Positions 15,957 to 22,983 of a DNA stretch of 23,014 nt are shown here, piece after piece (position 1 is the stretch's first letter; each line of letters opens with the position of its first letter). The notes beneath the pieces are model-generated. The model saw only the letters and a list, made by a program, of their open reading frames with translations, searched no databases and had not been told where the DNA came from. This stretch comes from Acidiphilium sp. CAG:727 (GTDB lineage: Bacteria > Bacillota > Clostridia > Christensenellales > Borkfalkiaceae). The stretch lies in contig FR898481.1 of the NCBI GenBank assembly GCA_000437515.1, positions 35,158 through 58,171 of the forward strand, read 5' to 3'. A program made the translations under genes and the position numbers.

Positions 15957-17048
15957 ATGAACGTTAAAAAACTTCAACTAATAAATTTTCGCAATTACGA
16001 GAGCGAAACCTTTTCATATTCCGACGGGGTGAACGTGGTAAGCGGCGGAAACGCTCAAGGGAAAACCAACTCCGCCGAAGCCATTTTTTACCTTTGCGCG
16101 GGCTATTCGCCTCGGGCGGGCAGAGATAAACAGGTTATACGAAAGGGGCAGGAAAAGGCAAGCGTCGAGGGCGTTGCCGAGGCGGCTTACGGACCGGTAA
16201 AGGTGAATATCGATTTTTATTCGGACAACGTAAAAGACGTAAGGGTAAACGACGTAAAAATCGCCCGCAGCGGCGAACTTTTAGGCAATATAAATTCGGT
16301 GTTTTTCAATCCGTCGGAACTTCGGCTTATACAGGACGCGCCCGAAGACAGACGGCGTTTTATGGACGTGTCTTTATCGCAATTATCCCGTCCGTACTAC
16401 TACGCGCTCCAACGATACAAAAAGATTTTATCGCAGAGAAACACTCTTCTGAAAGACGAAAACAAAGAACTCGTACTCGATACTCTGCCTATTTGGGACG
16501 AGAGTCTGGTCAAATACGGCGCGAAGATAATTTACGAAAGAAACGCCTTTATAGAGCGGTTATCTCCGCTTTGCGAAGAGGCGTATTCGGATATTGCCGG
16601 CGGAGCGGAAAATATAAAAATCGAGGGTGAAGAGAAGTTTAAGGGCGAACAAGACGAAATCGCGGTCGCCTTAAAAAACGCGCTTTCGCAGCGCGCGGAA
16701 AGGGATATAGAACTCGGATATACTTCTATAGGTCCGCACCGCGACGATCTCAGAATAAAAGTCGACGGTACGGACGTGAAAGTGTACGGTTCGCAAGGCC
16801 AGCAACGTACCGCCGCAATCGCTCTGAAACTCGCCGAAACCGAAATTTTTAAGGAGCGTTACGGCGAATATCCCGTGCTTATTTTAGACGACGCGATGAG
16901 CGAACTCGACCGTAAACGACGCGAAAAACTCATCGCGAGAGTTAAAAAAATGCAGACTATAATTACTTGTACCGAACCCGACTGCGTGCCGGGGTATGAA
17001 AATTTCAACAATATCCGTATCAGAAACGGAAAGATAGTAAAGGAGTAA
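15957..17048 (+). CDS. recF: DNA replication and repair protein RecF
   Basis: RecF (363 aa) is an SMC-like ATPase that, with RecO and RecR, loads RecA at single-strand gaps. Walker A SGGNAQGKTN is at residues 29-38, with Lys36. YGSQGQQRTAAIALKLAE is the ABC-type signature, and VLILDDAMSELDRKRREKL carries Walker B and the D-loop. The N-terminal NVKKLQLINFRNY and the FNPSELRLIQDAPEDRRRFMD segment are typical of the family. The start has only a weak Shine-Dalgarno (AAGCAG close to the ATG). It is divergent from dnaA across 112 nt and leads an operon with mrp (2-nt gap) and a membrane protein gene. The usual partner gyrB does not follow. Confidence 0.96.
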   Translation: MNVKKLQLINFRNYESETFSYSDGVNVVSGGNAQGKTNSAEAIFYLCAGYSPRAGRDKQVIRKGQEKASVEGVAEAAYGPVKVNIDFYSDNVKDVRVNDVKIARSGELLGNINSVFFNPSELRLIQDAPEDRRRFMDVSLSQLSRPYYYALQRYKKILSQRNTLLKDENKELVLDTLPIWDESLVKYGAKIIYERNAFIERLSPLCEEAYSDIAGGAENIKIEGEEKFKGEQDEIAVALKNALSQRAERDIELGYTSIGPHRDDLRIKVDGTDVKVYGSQGQQRTAAIALKLAETEIFKERYGEYPVLILDDAMSELDRKRREKLIARVKKMQTIITCTEPDCVPGYENFNNIRIRNGKIVKE

Positions 17049-17050
17049 AA

Positions 17051-17869
17051 ATGAGCGATTGTAATCACGATTGTTCGTCTTGCGGCGAAACCTGCGAGAA
17101 AAAAGATTTTATGGAAACGCCGAGAAACGACACTCATATCGGCAAAATGATAGCCGTCGTAAGCGGTAAGGGCGGCGTGGGTAAGTCGATGGTAACCGAC
17201 CTTCTGGCGGTCGCCACGCTTCGTAAAGGTTACAGGGTTGCCGTACTCGACGCCGATATTACGGGGCCGTCCGTTCCGAAGGCTTTCGGCATTACGGATA
17301 AGGCTGCGGCTACCGAAGACGGAAGCGGTATATATCCCGTAGAAACGGCTCAGGGCGTAAAGGTAATGTCTATGAACCTGCTTCTGCCCGAAGAAGGCGA
17401 CCCCGTGGTTTGGCGCGGGCCCGTAATCGGCGGAGCGGTCAAACAATTTTATACCGACGTGGTGTGGGGCGACGTAGACTATATGTACGTCGACATGCCT
17501 CCGGGAACGGGCGACGTTCCGCTAACGGTCTTTCAGTCTTTGCCGATCGACGGAATAATTATCGTTACCACCCCGCAGGATCTCGTTTCGATGATAGTCG
17601 AAAAAGCCGTGAAGATGGCTTCGATGATGAATATAAAAATTCTCGGCGTCGTCGAGAATATGAGTTATATAAAATGCCCGCATTGCGGCGAAAAATCGTA
17701 CCCGTTCGGCAAAAGCGATATTGCGGAAGTCGCGGCGAAGTATTCGCTTCCCGTGCTGGCTACGCTTCCGATAGACGAAAAACTTTCGGCGGCGGCAGAT
17801 AAAGGCGAAATCGAAACGGCAGACGCGTCGGTTATAGACGGCGCGGCGGAAGCGGCAGAAAGGTTATGA
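17051..17869 (+). CDS. mrp: Mrp/NBP35-family Fe-S cluster carrier ATPase
   Basis: This 272-aa P-loop protein binds and delivers [4Fe-4S] clusters in the cytosol. The deviant Walker A GKGGVGKS is at residues 39-46. The C-terminal cluster-binding pair is CPHC (Cys209, Cys212), expected to bridge a dimer. The N-terminus has an extra cysteine cluster (Cys4, Cys8, Cys11, Cys15) before the ATPase domain, a tail seen in clostridial NBP35-like proteins. AAAGGAG overlaps the end of recF and lies at ideal distance, so it is translated from the recF transcript. Its stop overlaps the next ATG (ATGA). Recipient apoproteins cannot be inferred. Confidence 0.94.
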   Translation: MSDCNHDCSSCGETCEKKDFMETPRNDTHIGKMIAVVSGKGGVGKSMVTDLLAVATLRKGYRVAVLDADITGPSVPKAFGITDKAAATEDGSGIYPVETAQGVKVMSMNLLLPEEGDPVVWRGPVIGGAVKQFYTDVVWGDVDYMYVDMPPGTGDVPLTVFQSLPIDGIIIVTTPQDLVSMIVEKAVKMASMMNIKILGVVENMSYIKCPHCGEKSYPFGKSDIAEVAAKYSLPVLATLPIDEKLSAAADKGEIETADASVIDGAAEAAERL

Positions 17870-18636
17870 AAAGATTTAAGCCGATACTCGCAAATATTCT
17901 TACGGTTCTCTTTACCTTGTCGGCGTTTTTTATCGCGGGGTTTATAGCCGTCGTCGCGCCCGCCACGAGCAGAGCGTTTTACAAAACTCAGTTCCGTAAG
18001 CACGGTACGCTCGAAAAGGTAAGGGCGCAGGCGGTATACCTTACCGACGAAAAGGCGCAGAATTATATAGAAAATCTCACCGAAGAGCAACTGTTGTCGC
18101 TTATGAATCATACGATGAGGTATTGCCTTTATCTCGAAGACGACTTAAATATTACCGTCGGTGGCGAGAAACTCGAAATATTTCTGGATATAAAGGGCGA
18201 AACCTTGAACGAAGGTTGCACCGAAATCACGCATATGGCGGACTGTAAAAAGTTGTTCGGCATAGGCATAATTTTGTTTTTCGTATCCGTTGCCATATTT
18301 ATAGCCACGCTCGTTTTGGGGATAATTTTCAGAAAAACGTATTATCTGTATTGCGGTAAGACGGTGTATATAACGCTCGGAATCTGTCTGGGCGTTTTAG
18401 CGGTCATAGGTATTTTTGCGGCGATAAATTTCGATAAGGCGTTCACGATTTTCCACGAGATATTTTTCAACGGTAAACAATGGCAATTCGGTTACGGAGT
18501 CATGATTGCCATGATAGGCGAAATTTTTACGGGTCTCGTGCCGATTATCGGTATTATATGGATAGGATTGCTTATTCTCACGGTGGTCGGAGTATATCTT
18601 TTCAATCGACCGCTACGAAAGCAAAAACGAATATAA
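17866..18636 (+). CDS. TIGR01906 / DUF1461-family integral membrane protein
   Basis: This 256-aa protein has an N-terminal hydrophobic helix (about 10-33), an extracytoplasmic region of about 90 residues, and then four further membrane segments (LFGIGIILFFVSVAIFIATLVLGII; VYITLGICLGVLAVIGIFAA; a weaker one near GVMIAMIGEIFTGLVPIIG; IGLLILTVVGVYLF). The family hallmarks are ITHMADCKKLFG just before the second helix and FTIFHEIFFNGKQWQF in the last loop. The biochemical role of this family is unknown to me. It overlaps mrp by 4 nt and ends the recF operon, with a long inverted repeat 21 nt beyond its stop. No functional link to RecF or Mrp is evident beyond co-transcription. Confidence 0.85.
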   Translation: MKRFKPILANILTVLFTLSAFFIAGFIAVVAPATSRAFYKTQFRKHGTLEKVRAQAVYLTDEKAQNYIENLTEEQLLSLMNHTMRYCLYLEDDLNITVGGEKLEIFLDIKGETLNEGCTEITHMADCKKLFGIGIILFFVSVAIFIATLVLGIIFRKTYYLYCGKTVYITLGICLGVLAVIGIFAAINFDKAFTIFHEIFFNGKQWQFGYGVMIAMIGEIFTGLVPIIGIIWIGLLILTVVGVYLFNRPLRKQKRI

Positions 18637-18657
18637 AATTACGATATGCTTTCATCG

Positions 18658-18739
18658 TGTCATAGCGAAGGAGCAAAGCGACAAAATGGGGCGACCTCAG
18701 GCAGGGCCGCCCCATTTTGTCGCTCCGCTCGCAATGACA
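18658..18739. repeat. Long inverted-repeat intergenic element, REP/MITE-like
   Basis: The left arm (18658-18693, starting TGTCATAGCGAAGG) and right arm (18708-18739, ending CGCTCGCAATGACA) are imperfect inverted copies that share a perfect GCGACAAAATGGGGCG core and TGTCA ends; the 14-nt loop is 18694-18707. The TGTCATTGCGAGC end resembles a widespread class of bacterial intergenic repeats. It lies between convergent genes (recF operon and the AraC gene) and would form a very stable hairpin in either RNA, so it may act as a terminator although it lacks a T tract. Its centre matches 12314-12344. Confidence 0.85.
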
Positions 18740-18754
18740 GATTGTTATTTACCG

Positions 18755-19609
18755 TTATTCTATGCTGTTTCTGAATTCCGTGGGGGTAAGTCCGACGATT
18801 TTTTTGAACGCGGACGAAAAATGCGCTTCGCTCGAATACGAGAGTTTTTCCGCTACTTCTTTTACGCTTGAACCGCTTCTTAAAAGTTCTTTCGCTTTTT
18901 CGGTTTTCAATTCTGCAAAAGCGGTCATAACCGACTTATTTGCGTATTTTTTGAATACCGCTTTAATATATGGGACGGAAAAATACGTCGAATCGGAGAC
19001 GTCGGCAAGCGTTATTTTTTCGTCAACGCGGCTTCTTAAAAATTCGTAAATTTCTTTCGATGCGGCAAGTCCCGCTCCGCCCGATTTCATTAAGTCGTCG
19101 TCGAGTCGTTCCTGCGTGGTTTTTACCGCAAAAGTGTCGATTAGCAGCAGTTCGAGCGAGTTTTTCAACGTTTGAAATTCGGTCGGGCGAACGCCGAGCC
19201 GAGGCATTTTTTCGGCGTAAACGCAATCGTTACCGAAAATTTCGCGGCACGTCGATTTTATTTTAGCAAGCAACGCTACGCCGAAAGGCGTAACTTTTTT
19301 TACCGAAAAATATTCTACCGCGTTTGACTTTTGCTTTAAGTCGAGTTCGGCGATAAGGATTTTCGCTTCTTTTTTCGTGGCGGACATGGCAATTTCTTTT
19401 CCGCTTGCCGCTACTATCAGATTTGATTCGGGGGTAACGACCGAAAAGTCGTCGCTTTCGATTTTAATCTCGCCCTTGTCGCAGTAAATAAGAGTATATA
19501 ATTCGCCGCCGGCCCTGAAAGGCTCGTCGTCAGGAGCAAGATCAAGATAAGCGGTTTTGCCCACGGCTTTTACGGACAGATATTTTTTAAGTTCGGTTAC
19601 GTAATCCAT
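18755..19609 (-). CDS. AraC-family transcriptional regulator
   Basis: This 284-aa protein has an N-terminal cupin-like sensor region (about 1-140; YTLIYCDKGEIKIESDDF..TPESNLIVAASG), a helical linker and a C-terminal double helix-turn-helix (about 185-283). The DNA-binding domain has ITLADVSDSTYFSVPYIKAVFKKY and the AraC signature VKEVAEKLSYSSEAHFSSAFKKIVGLTPTEFR. The ligand is unknown and no metabolic or transport genes adjoin it, so its targets may be elsewhere or be itself. The ATG coincides with the predicted transcription start of a good promoter, with no Shine-Dalgarno, so it appears leaderless. A 10-bp palindrome CCGACGTCGG (19654-19663) lies 10 bp upstream of the -35 and could be an operator. 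Confidence 0.92.
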   Translation of the reverse strand: MDYVTELKKYLSVKAVGKTAYLDLAPDDEPFRAGGELYTLIYCDKGEIKIESDDFSVVTPESNLIVAASGKEIAMSATKKEAKILIAELDLKQKSNAVEYFSVKKVTPFGVALLAKIKSTCREIFGNDCVYAEKMPRLGVRPTEFQTLKNSLELLLIDTFAVKTTQERLDDDLMKSGGAGLAASKEIYEFLRSRVDEKITLADVSDSTYFSVPYIKAVFKKYANKSVMTAFAELKTEKAKELLRSGSSVKEVAEKLSYSSEAHFSSAFKKIVGLTPTEFRNSIE

Positions 19610-19615
19610 ACCCGA

Positions 19616-19644
19616 ATTATATCTTAAATTTTTTCCGATAGCAA
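19616..19644 (-). promoter_or_regulatory. SigA-type promoter of the AraC gene, leaderless
   Basis: On the minus strand, TTGCTA (19644-19639), a 17-nt spacer and TATAAT (19621-19616). Only TCGGGT separates it from the ATG; 7 nt from the -10 is the A at 19609. Confidence 0.82.
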
Positions 19645-19690
19645 GTAAAATGACCGACGTCGGCGGATAAATTAACTCCGACGGTTTTGT

Positions 19691-19795
19691 CTGGCATAGC
19701 CGAAGTCCCCGGGCAGGTTGCCCCTCTCCGGCACGCTATGCGCGCCACCTCTCCCGTTGAGCGGGAGAGCATACTCCCGGAAGGGGTAGATACGC
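19691..19795. repeat. Folded intergenic repeat element upstream of spoIIE
   Basis: Nested inverted repeats: GCATAGC/GCTATGC (19694-19700 with 19735-19741), GGGCA/TGCCC (19711-19723) and CTCTCCCG/CGGGAGAG (19749-19756 with 19762-19769). The minus strand reads CTCTCCCGCTCAACGGGAG then AGGTGG and GCATAGCGTGCCGG, the style of mosaic intergenic repeats common in gut Clostridia, loosely similar to 12341-12380. It is GC-rich against AT-rich flanks and has no open frame of note. Confidence 0.7.
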
Positions 19796-19844
19796 ATAAA
19801 ATATTCGCTTTCGGCGTGAAAAGATAAAATGCGACGATAAATCT

Positions 19845-19874
19845 TATAATACGCTACGCGGTATGCGTTATAAT
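19845..19874 (+). promoter_or_regulatory. Two candidate -10 boxes for spoIIE
   Basis: TATAAT occurs at 19845-19850 and at 19869-19874. Neither has a recognisable -35 at normal spacing, and I could not find a clear Spo0A box (TGTCGAA) nearby. The second would start transcription about 3 nt before the ATG at 19884; the first would give a leader of about 27 nt that still lacks a Shine-Dalgarno. Poor -35 boxes are known for activator-dependent sporulation promoters. Confidence 0.45.
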
Positions 19875-19883
19875 GCGGTTATT

Positions 19884-22148
19884 ATGAAAAAACCGTTTAA
19901 TATGCGTAAAACCGTCAGATACGTTCTTTCGTTCGCGGCGTACGCTTTCATAACTTTTGCCGACGGAAATTTTACTCCGTTTTCGCTCGGGTTGCTTCTT
20001 GCGAACGTGTACGTCGGATTAAACCCCGCCTTATCGTTCGCTCTGTATACGTTTCCTTTTCTGCTGTCGTTCGATATAACGGTTCTGTGGACGGCTTTTG
20101 TCGGCGGAAGCGTCGTTGCCGTATCGGCGTATTTATTAAAGACGAAAAAGGCGAAGGGGTACGTTTTTTTATGCTCGCTGTTTGCCGGAATATCCGCCGT
20201 GCCTTACGTCGTTTTTTCTGCGGCATACGACAGCGTTTTGATAAGAGCGATTTTCGCGGGCGTTATCGCGGTATCCGTATTCCCGATGATCGCCGCCGCC
20301 AAAGTATGGCTTATAAAGGGGCTTCGGTACAGAGTTTCGACCGACGAGTTTATATCCGCGGCGGCGCTTTTATGCGCGGTCGGCTACGGCGCGGTTTCGA
20401 TAAGCGGCGAATACCCGTGGTTTGCGATTTCTACGTTTACCGTAATGTTGTCGGCTTCGCTGCTCGGCGGGTTCGTTCCGCTGATGTTCGCGCTGATAGC
20501 GGCGCTACCTCCGTCGCTTTATTACGCGTCGTTTACGCCGCTTGCCGTTTACGCTCTTATTTCGCTTGCTCCGATTGCGTTTTCCGGATATTCTCCGCTT
20601 TTAACCGCGATAGGAGCGGTGGCTATTGAAACCGTTCTGTATTTTCTAACCTCTGCTTTTAACGGAATGACGGCGTATCAGACTTTCTTTTTGCTCGCTC
20701 CGTGTTTGATTTACGCGTTTATTCCGCAAGACAAAATGAAAAAACTCAACAAAAAATTACGGATTTTCAGAAACGACAATTTAGGCAGATATAACGTAAA
20801 CCGAACCCGCGCTTCATTGTCGAGCAAACTATACGAAGCGTCGGCGGCGTTCGACGAAATGTCGTCGTCTATGGCAAAACTCGGTAAAGTTTCACGCACG
20901 GAAGCCGATCTTAAAGCAAAGACTGCCGACGAAATTTTATATTCCGTCTGCGCGGCTTGTCCGTCGCAGGCAAAGTGCAGAGGAAAAGGCTTTCCCGATT
21001 CGCTTACGCTCGATAAAATTATAACGCTCGGCGCGGCGAAGGGCGATCTGAATCTCGTCGATCTGCCGCGCGTTTTCACCGAAGAATGCGACCGTCCCGA
21101 AAGCGTGGTTATTAAACTCAATTCTCTTTTGAAAGAGTACGCGCGCGGAGTCGCGGAAAGCGAGGCTCTGGAAAGCGGCAGAAGTCTTGTAGTCGCGCAG
21201 ACGAAAGGACTTGCCGAAATATTGAAGAGCATGGCTGCGCGATATTCGAGGCGGCTAGAAGATTCTTATCTGCTTGAAAAAAAAATTACGGATAACTTGT
21301 TCGCGTGCGGAATCTACGTTTCCGAAATACTTGTGTTCGGCGGAGCGGACGCCGAAATAAACGTGGTAATGCCGTCGGCGAACGTCGCTTCGCCGTATTT
21401 TCTGAAAGCGGTAAGCGAAGTCGTCGGGTACGACCTGGTTATATCTTACAGAGAGAACGTTTCGGCGGAATTGTCTGCGGTAACTTTGACCCGGGCGCCT
21501 AAACTCGACGCGGCGTTCGGAATCGCCGCGAGAACGAAGTCCGATAAGACGAAAAGCGGCGATACTCACTCTATATCGCGGCTTTCCGCAGGTAAATTTC
21601 TCGTTGCGTTAAACGACGGAATGGGCAGCGGACGAAGCGCCGAAGACGTTTCTGCAACGGCTATTTCGCTTGTAGAAACCTTTTATAAGTCGGGGCTTTC
21701 GTCCGATCTCGTGCTGTCGACCGTCAATAAAGCGTTGACTTTCAACCGCGAAGACGATTTCACCGCCATGGATTTGGGTATAGTGGATTTGTACGACGGC
21801 AAAGCGGATTTTATCAAGATAGGCACGCCATATTCGTTCGTTATCACGAAAGACAGCGTCAAGATAATAGAGGGCAACTCTTTGCCGCTCGGAATTCTCG
21901 ACGAAATGCGCCCGACGGTGTGTAAAACCGAACTCAAATCGGGCGACACGATAGTTTTCGTAAGCGACGGAATTTCCGACGCGTTCGGTTCGGCTTCCGA
22001 CCTTATAGATTTTCTCACCACCGAAAAGGCGATCAATCCCAAAAGCCTTGCCGAAAACATTATGGATAAGGCTCTGTCTTTAACCGACGGAATCGCCCGC
22101 GACGATATGACCGCGTTCTGCGTTCGTATATTCGACAAGGCTTCGTAG
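19884..22148 (+). CDS. spoIIE: Stage II sporulation protein E (PP2C-type serine phosphatase)
   Basis: SpoIIE (754 aa) dephosphorylates SpoIIAA to release SigF in the forespore and also acts at the polar septum. The N-terminal third is hydrophobic, with about ten membrane segments (to residue about 275). A central regulatory region with a Cys motif (CAACPSQAKC) follows. The C-terminal PP2C domain has metal-binding NDGMG at 577-581, VSDGISD with Asp695, and RDDMTAF with Asp740-Asp741. The metal-binding motifs of the phosphatase are thus present. It is shorter than the B. subtilis protein (827 aa). I prefer the ATG at 19884 (MKKPFNMRK) over the in-frame ATG at 19863, which precedes a -10 box; neither has a Shine-Dalgarno. 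The gene stands alone. It suggests endospore ability, which one gene cannot prove. Confidence 0.95.
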   Translation: MKKPFNMRKTVRYVLSFAAYAFITFADGNFTPFSLGLLLANVYVGLNPALSFALYTFPFLLSFDITVLWTAFVGGSVVAVSAYLLKTKKAKGYVFLCSLFAGISAVPYVVFSAAYDSVLIRAIFAGVIAVSVFPMIAAAKVWLIKGLRYRVSTDEFISAAALLCAVGYGAVSISGEYPWFAISTFTVMLSASLLGGFVPLMFALIAALPPSLYYASFTPLAVYALISLAPIAFSGYSPLLTAIGAVAIETVLYFLTSAFNGMTAYQTFFLLAPCLIYAFIPQDKMKKLNKKLRIFRNDNLGRYNVNRTRASLSSKLYEASAAFDEMSSSMAKLGKVSRTEADLKAKTADEILYSVCAACPSQAKCRGKGFPDSLTLDKIITLGAAKGDLNLVDLPRVFTEECDRPESVVIKLNSLLKEYARGVAESEALESGRSLVVAQTKGLAEILKSMAARYSRRLEDSYLLEKKITDNLFACGIYVSEILVFGGADAEINVVMPSANVASPYFLKAVSEVVGYDLVISYRENVSAELSAVTLTRAPKLDAAFGIAARTKSDKTKSGDTHSISRLSAGKFLVALNDGMGSGRSAEDVSATAISLVETFYKSGLSSDLVLSTVNKALTFNREDDFTAMDLGIVDLYDGKADFIKIGTPYSFVITKDSVKIIEGNSLPLGILDEMRPTVCKTELKSGDTIVFVSDGISDAFGSASDLIDFLTTEKAINPKSLAENIMDKALSLTDGIARDDMTAFCVRIFDKAS

Positions 22149-22173
22149 CCATTAGTTCAAATCTCTAATGGCT
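22147..22173 (+). terminator. Hairpin overlapping the spoIIE stop codon, possible terminator
   Basis: AGCCATTAG (22147-22155) pairs perfectly with CTAATGGCT (22165-22173) across a 9-nt loop, but no T tract follows, so termination is uncertain. I see no gene or other clear element in 22174-22340. Confidence 0.45.
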
Positions 22174-22340
22174 AACGCCGCGATTCCCGTAACGTAAGGC
22201 GGCGGGTTATAATATGGGCTTGCGGGTGAACGAGTACGTCATTCTTCGCTTCGCCAAGAAAGACATATCAGTAAAGCGTTTTGGCAAGGTTCGTATTATT
22301 CTTGCCCGGCATAATTTTTGAAAAACCGTTCACAGAGGGG

Positions 22341-22368
22341 TTGACTTTTCGGACTTTCGGTGTATAAT
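22341..22368 (+). promoter_or_regulatory. Strong SigA-type promoter of the micro-ORF locus
   Basis: TTGACT (22341-22346), a 16-nt spacer and TATAAT (22363-22368), the closest match to consensus in this window. The leader (about 38 nt) contains GCGCC/GGCGC arms flanking an A-rich loop (about 22375-22400), then GGAGGTGA at 22401-22408. Confidence 0.85.
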
Positions 22369-22412
22369 GCCGCTGCGCCTTGAAAAAAATATTACGGCGC
22401 GGAGGTGAATGA

Positions 22413-22496
22413 ATGAAAGGACGTTACTATCTGGTAAAACGCCGCAAATCGATTGCCGCAAGATATGCGCGTAAAATTCCCGAATTCGTTTTCTGA
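22413..22496 (+). CDS. Basic 27-aa micro-protein
   Basis: An ATG at 22413 sits 7 nt after GGAGG in GGAGGTGA, the strongest ribosome binding site in the window, and opens 27 codons to TGA at 22494. The product starts MKGRYYLVKRRKSIAAR and ends IPEFVF; it has nine Lys/Arg and a single acidic residue. A second ATG at 22409 in another frame would give 21 codons, but its spacing (3 nt) is poor. No family is recognised. It could be a real small protein that binds RNA, DNA or the membrane surface, or a leader peptide that controls the next gene 22 nt downstream. The strong promoter and ribosome binding site argue that translation occurs. Confidence 0.65.
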   Translation: MKGRYYLVKRRKSIAARYARKIPEFVF

Positions 22497-22518
22497 CGCC
22501 CCGAAAAGGCGGTAAAAA

Positions 22519-22983
22519 ATGGATATCGACGTTATACTCGGTATATTCGGCGGTTACGGAGCGGAGCAGATTCTTATCGCGGCGGCGGTAGGGCTTGTCG
22601 CTGCGCTCGTAAAACGTAAATTCAAACTCAATTTAAGACGCGAACTTGCCGTAAGGCTGATATGCTCGCTTGCGCTTGCCGCGCTCGTTGCGTTCGTATT
22701 CGGTAAAAATTACGCGCAGATAATAGGAAGCGCGTCGGCATCGCTGGGTTTGTCTTACGTTTTAAGCAATCTTTTCGGAAAGAACAAAAGTCCGACTGCG
22801 GAAACTTTTCTCGGATCGGTCGCGCCTTACCTTTCCGACGAGGAAGTTAAAAGCGCGTTAAACGGCGATTTAAGCGAAGACGAACTTCGCGAAACGCTTA
22901 AAAGCCTGCTAAAACAGGGTACGCCCGAAGAAGAAATAATCTTTTTGACGAATGTGATTATCGCGCTTAAAAAATTCGAATGA
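22519..22983 (+). CDS. Small membrane protein of unknown function (154 aa)
   Basis: The 154-aa product has two hydrophobic segments near the N-terminus (ILIAAAVGLVAALV, about 18-31, and LAVRLICSLALAALVAFVFG, about 43-62) joined by a basic loop (KRKFKLNLRRE). A small glycine/serine-rich stretch follows, then an acidic helical C-terminal domain of about 60 residues (YLSDEEVKSALNGDLSEDELRETLKSLL), probably soluble. The basic loop suggests that both termini are on one side and the loop is cytoplasmic. It starts 22 nt after the micro-ORF with only a weak AGGCGG ribosome binding site, so it probably depends on that ORF's translation. I do not recognise a family; the two-helix, charged-tail layout is reminiscent of small holin-like proteins, but nothing specific supports that. 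Confidence 0.8.
   Translation: MDIDVILGIFGGYGAEQILIAAAVGLVAALVKRKFKLNLRRELAVRLICSLALAALVAFVFGKNYAQIIGSASASLGLSYVLSNLFGKNKSPTAETFLGSVAPYLSDEEVKSALNGDLSEDELRETLKSLLKQGTPEEEIIFLTNVIIALKKFE

Noticed and set aside
18658..19795. Insertion sequence or composite element bounded by the two repeats around the AraC gene
   Set aside because: The two repeats are not copies of each other, there is no transposase, and the AraC gene has its own normal promoter and neighbour-like composition.
22214..22321. 35-codon ORF in the gap after spoIIE, right behind a TATAAT
   Set aside because: The ATG directly abuts the TATAAT, so a transcript from it would start inside the ORF. There is no ribosome binding site, and a run of this length is expected by chance.
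22174..22340. tRNA or small structured RNA in the gap before the micro-ORF promoter
   Set aside because: No cloverleaf, CCA end or strong stem-loop with T tract could be assembled from the sequence.
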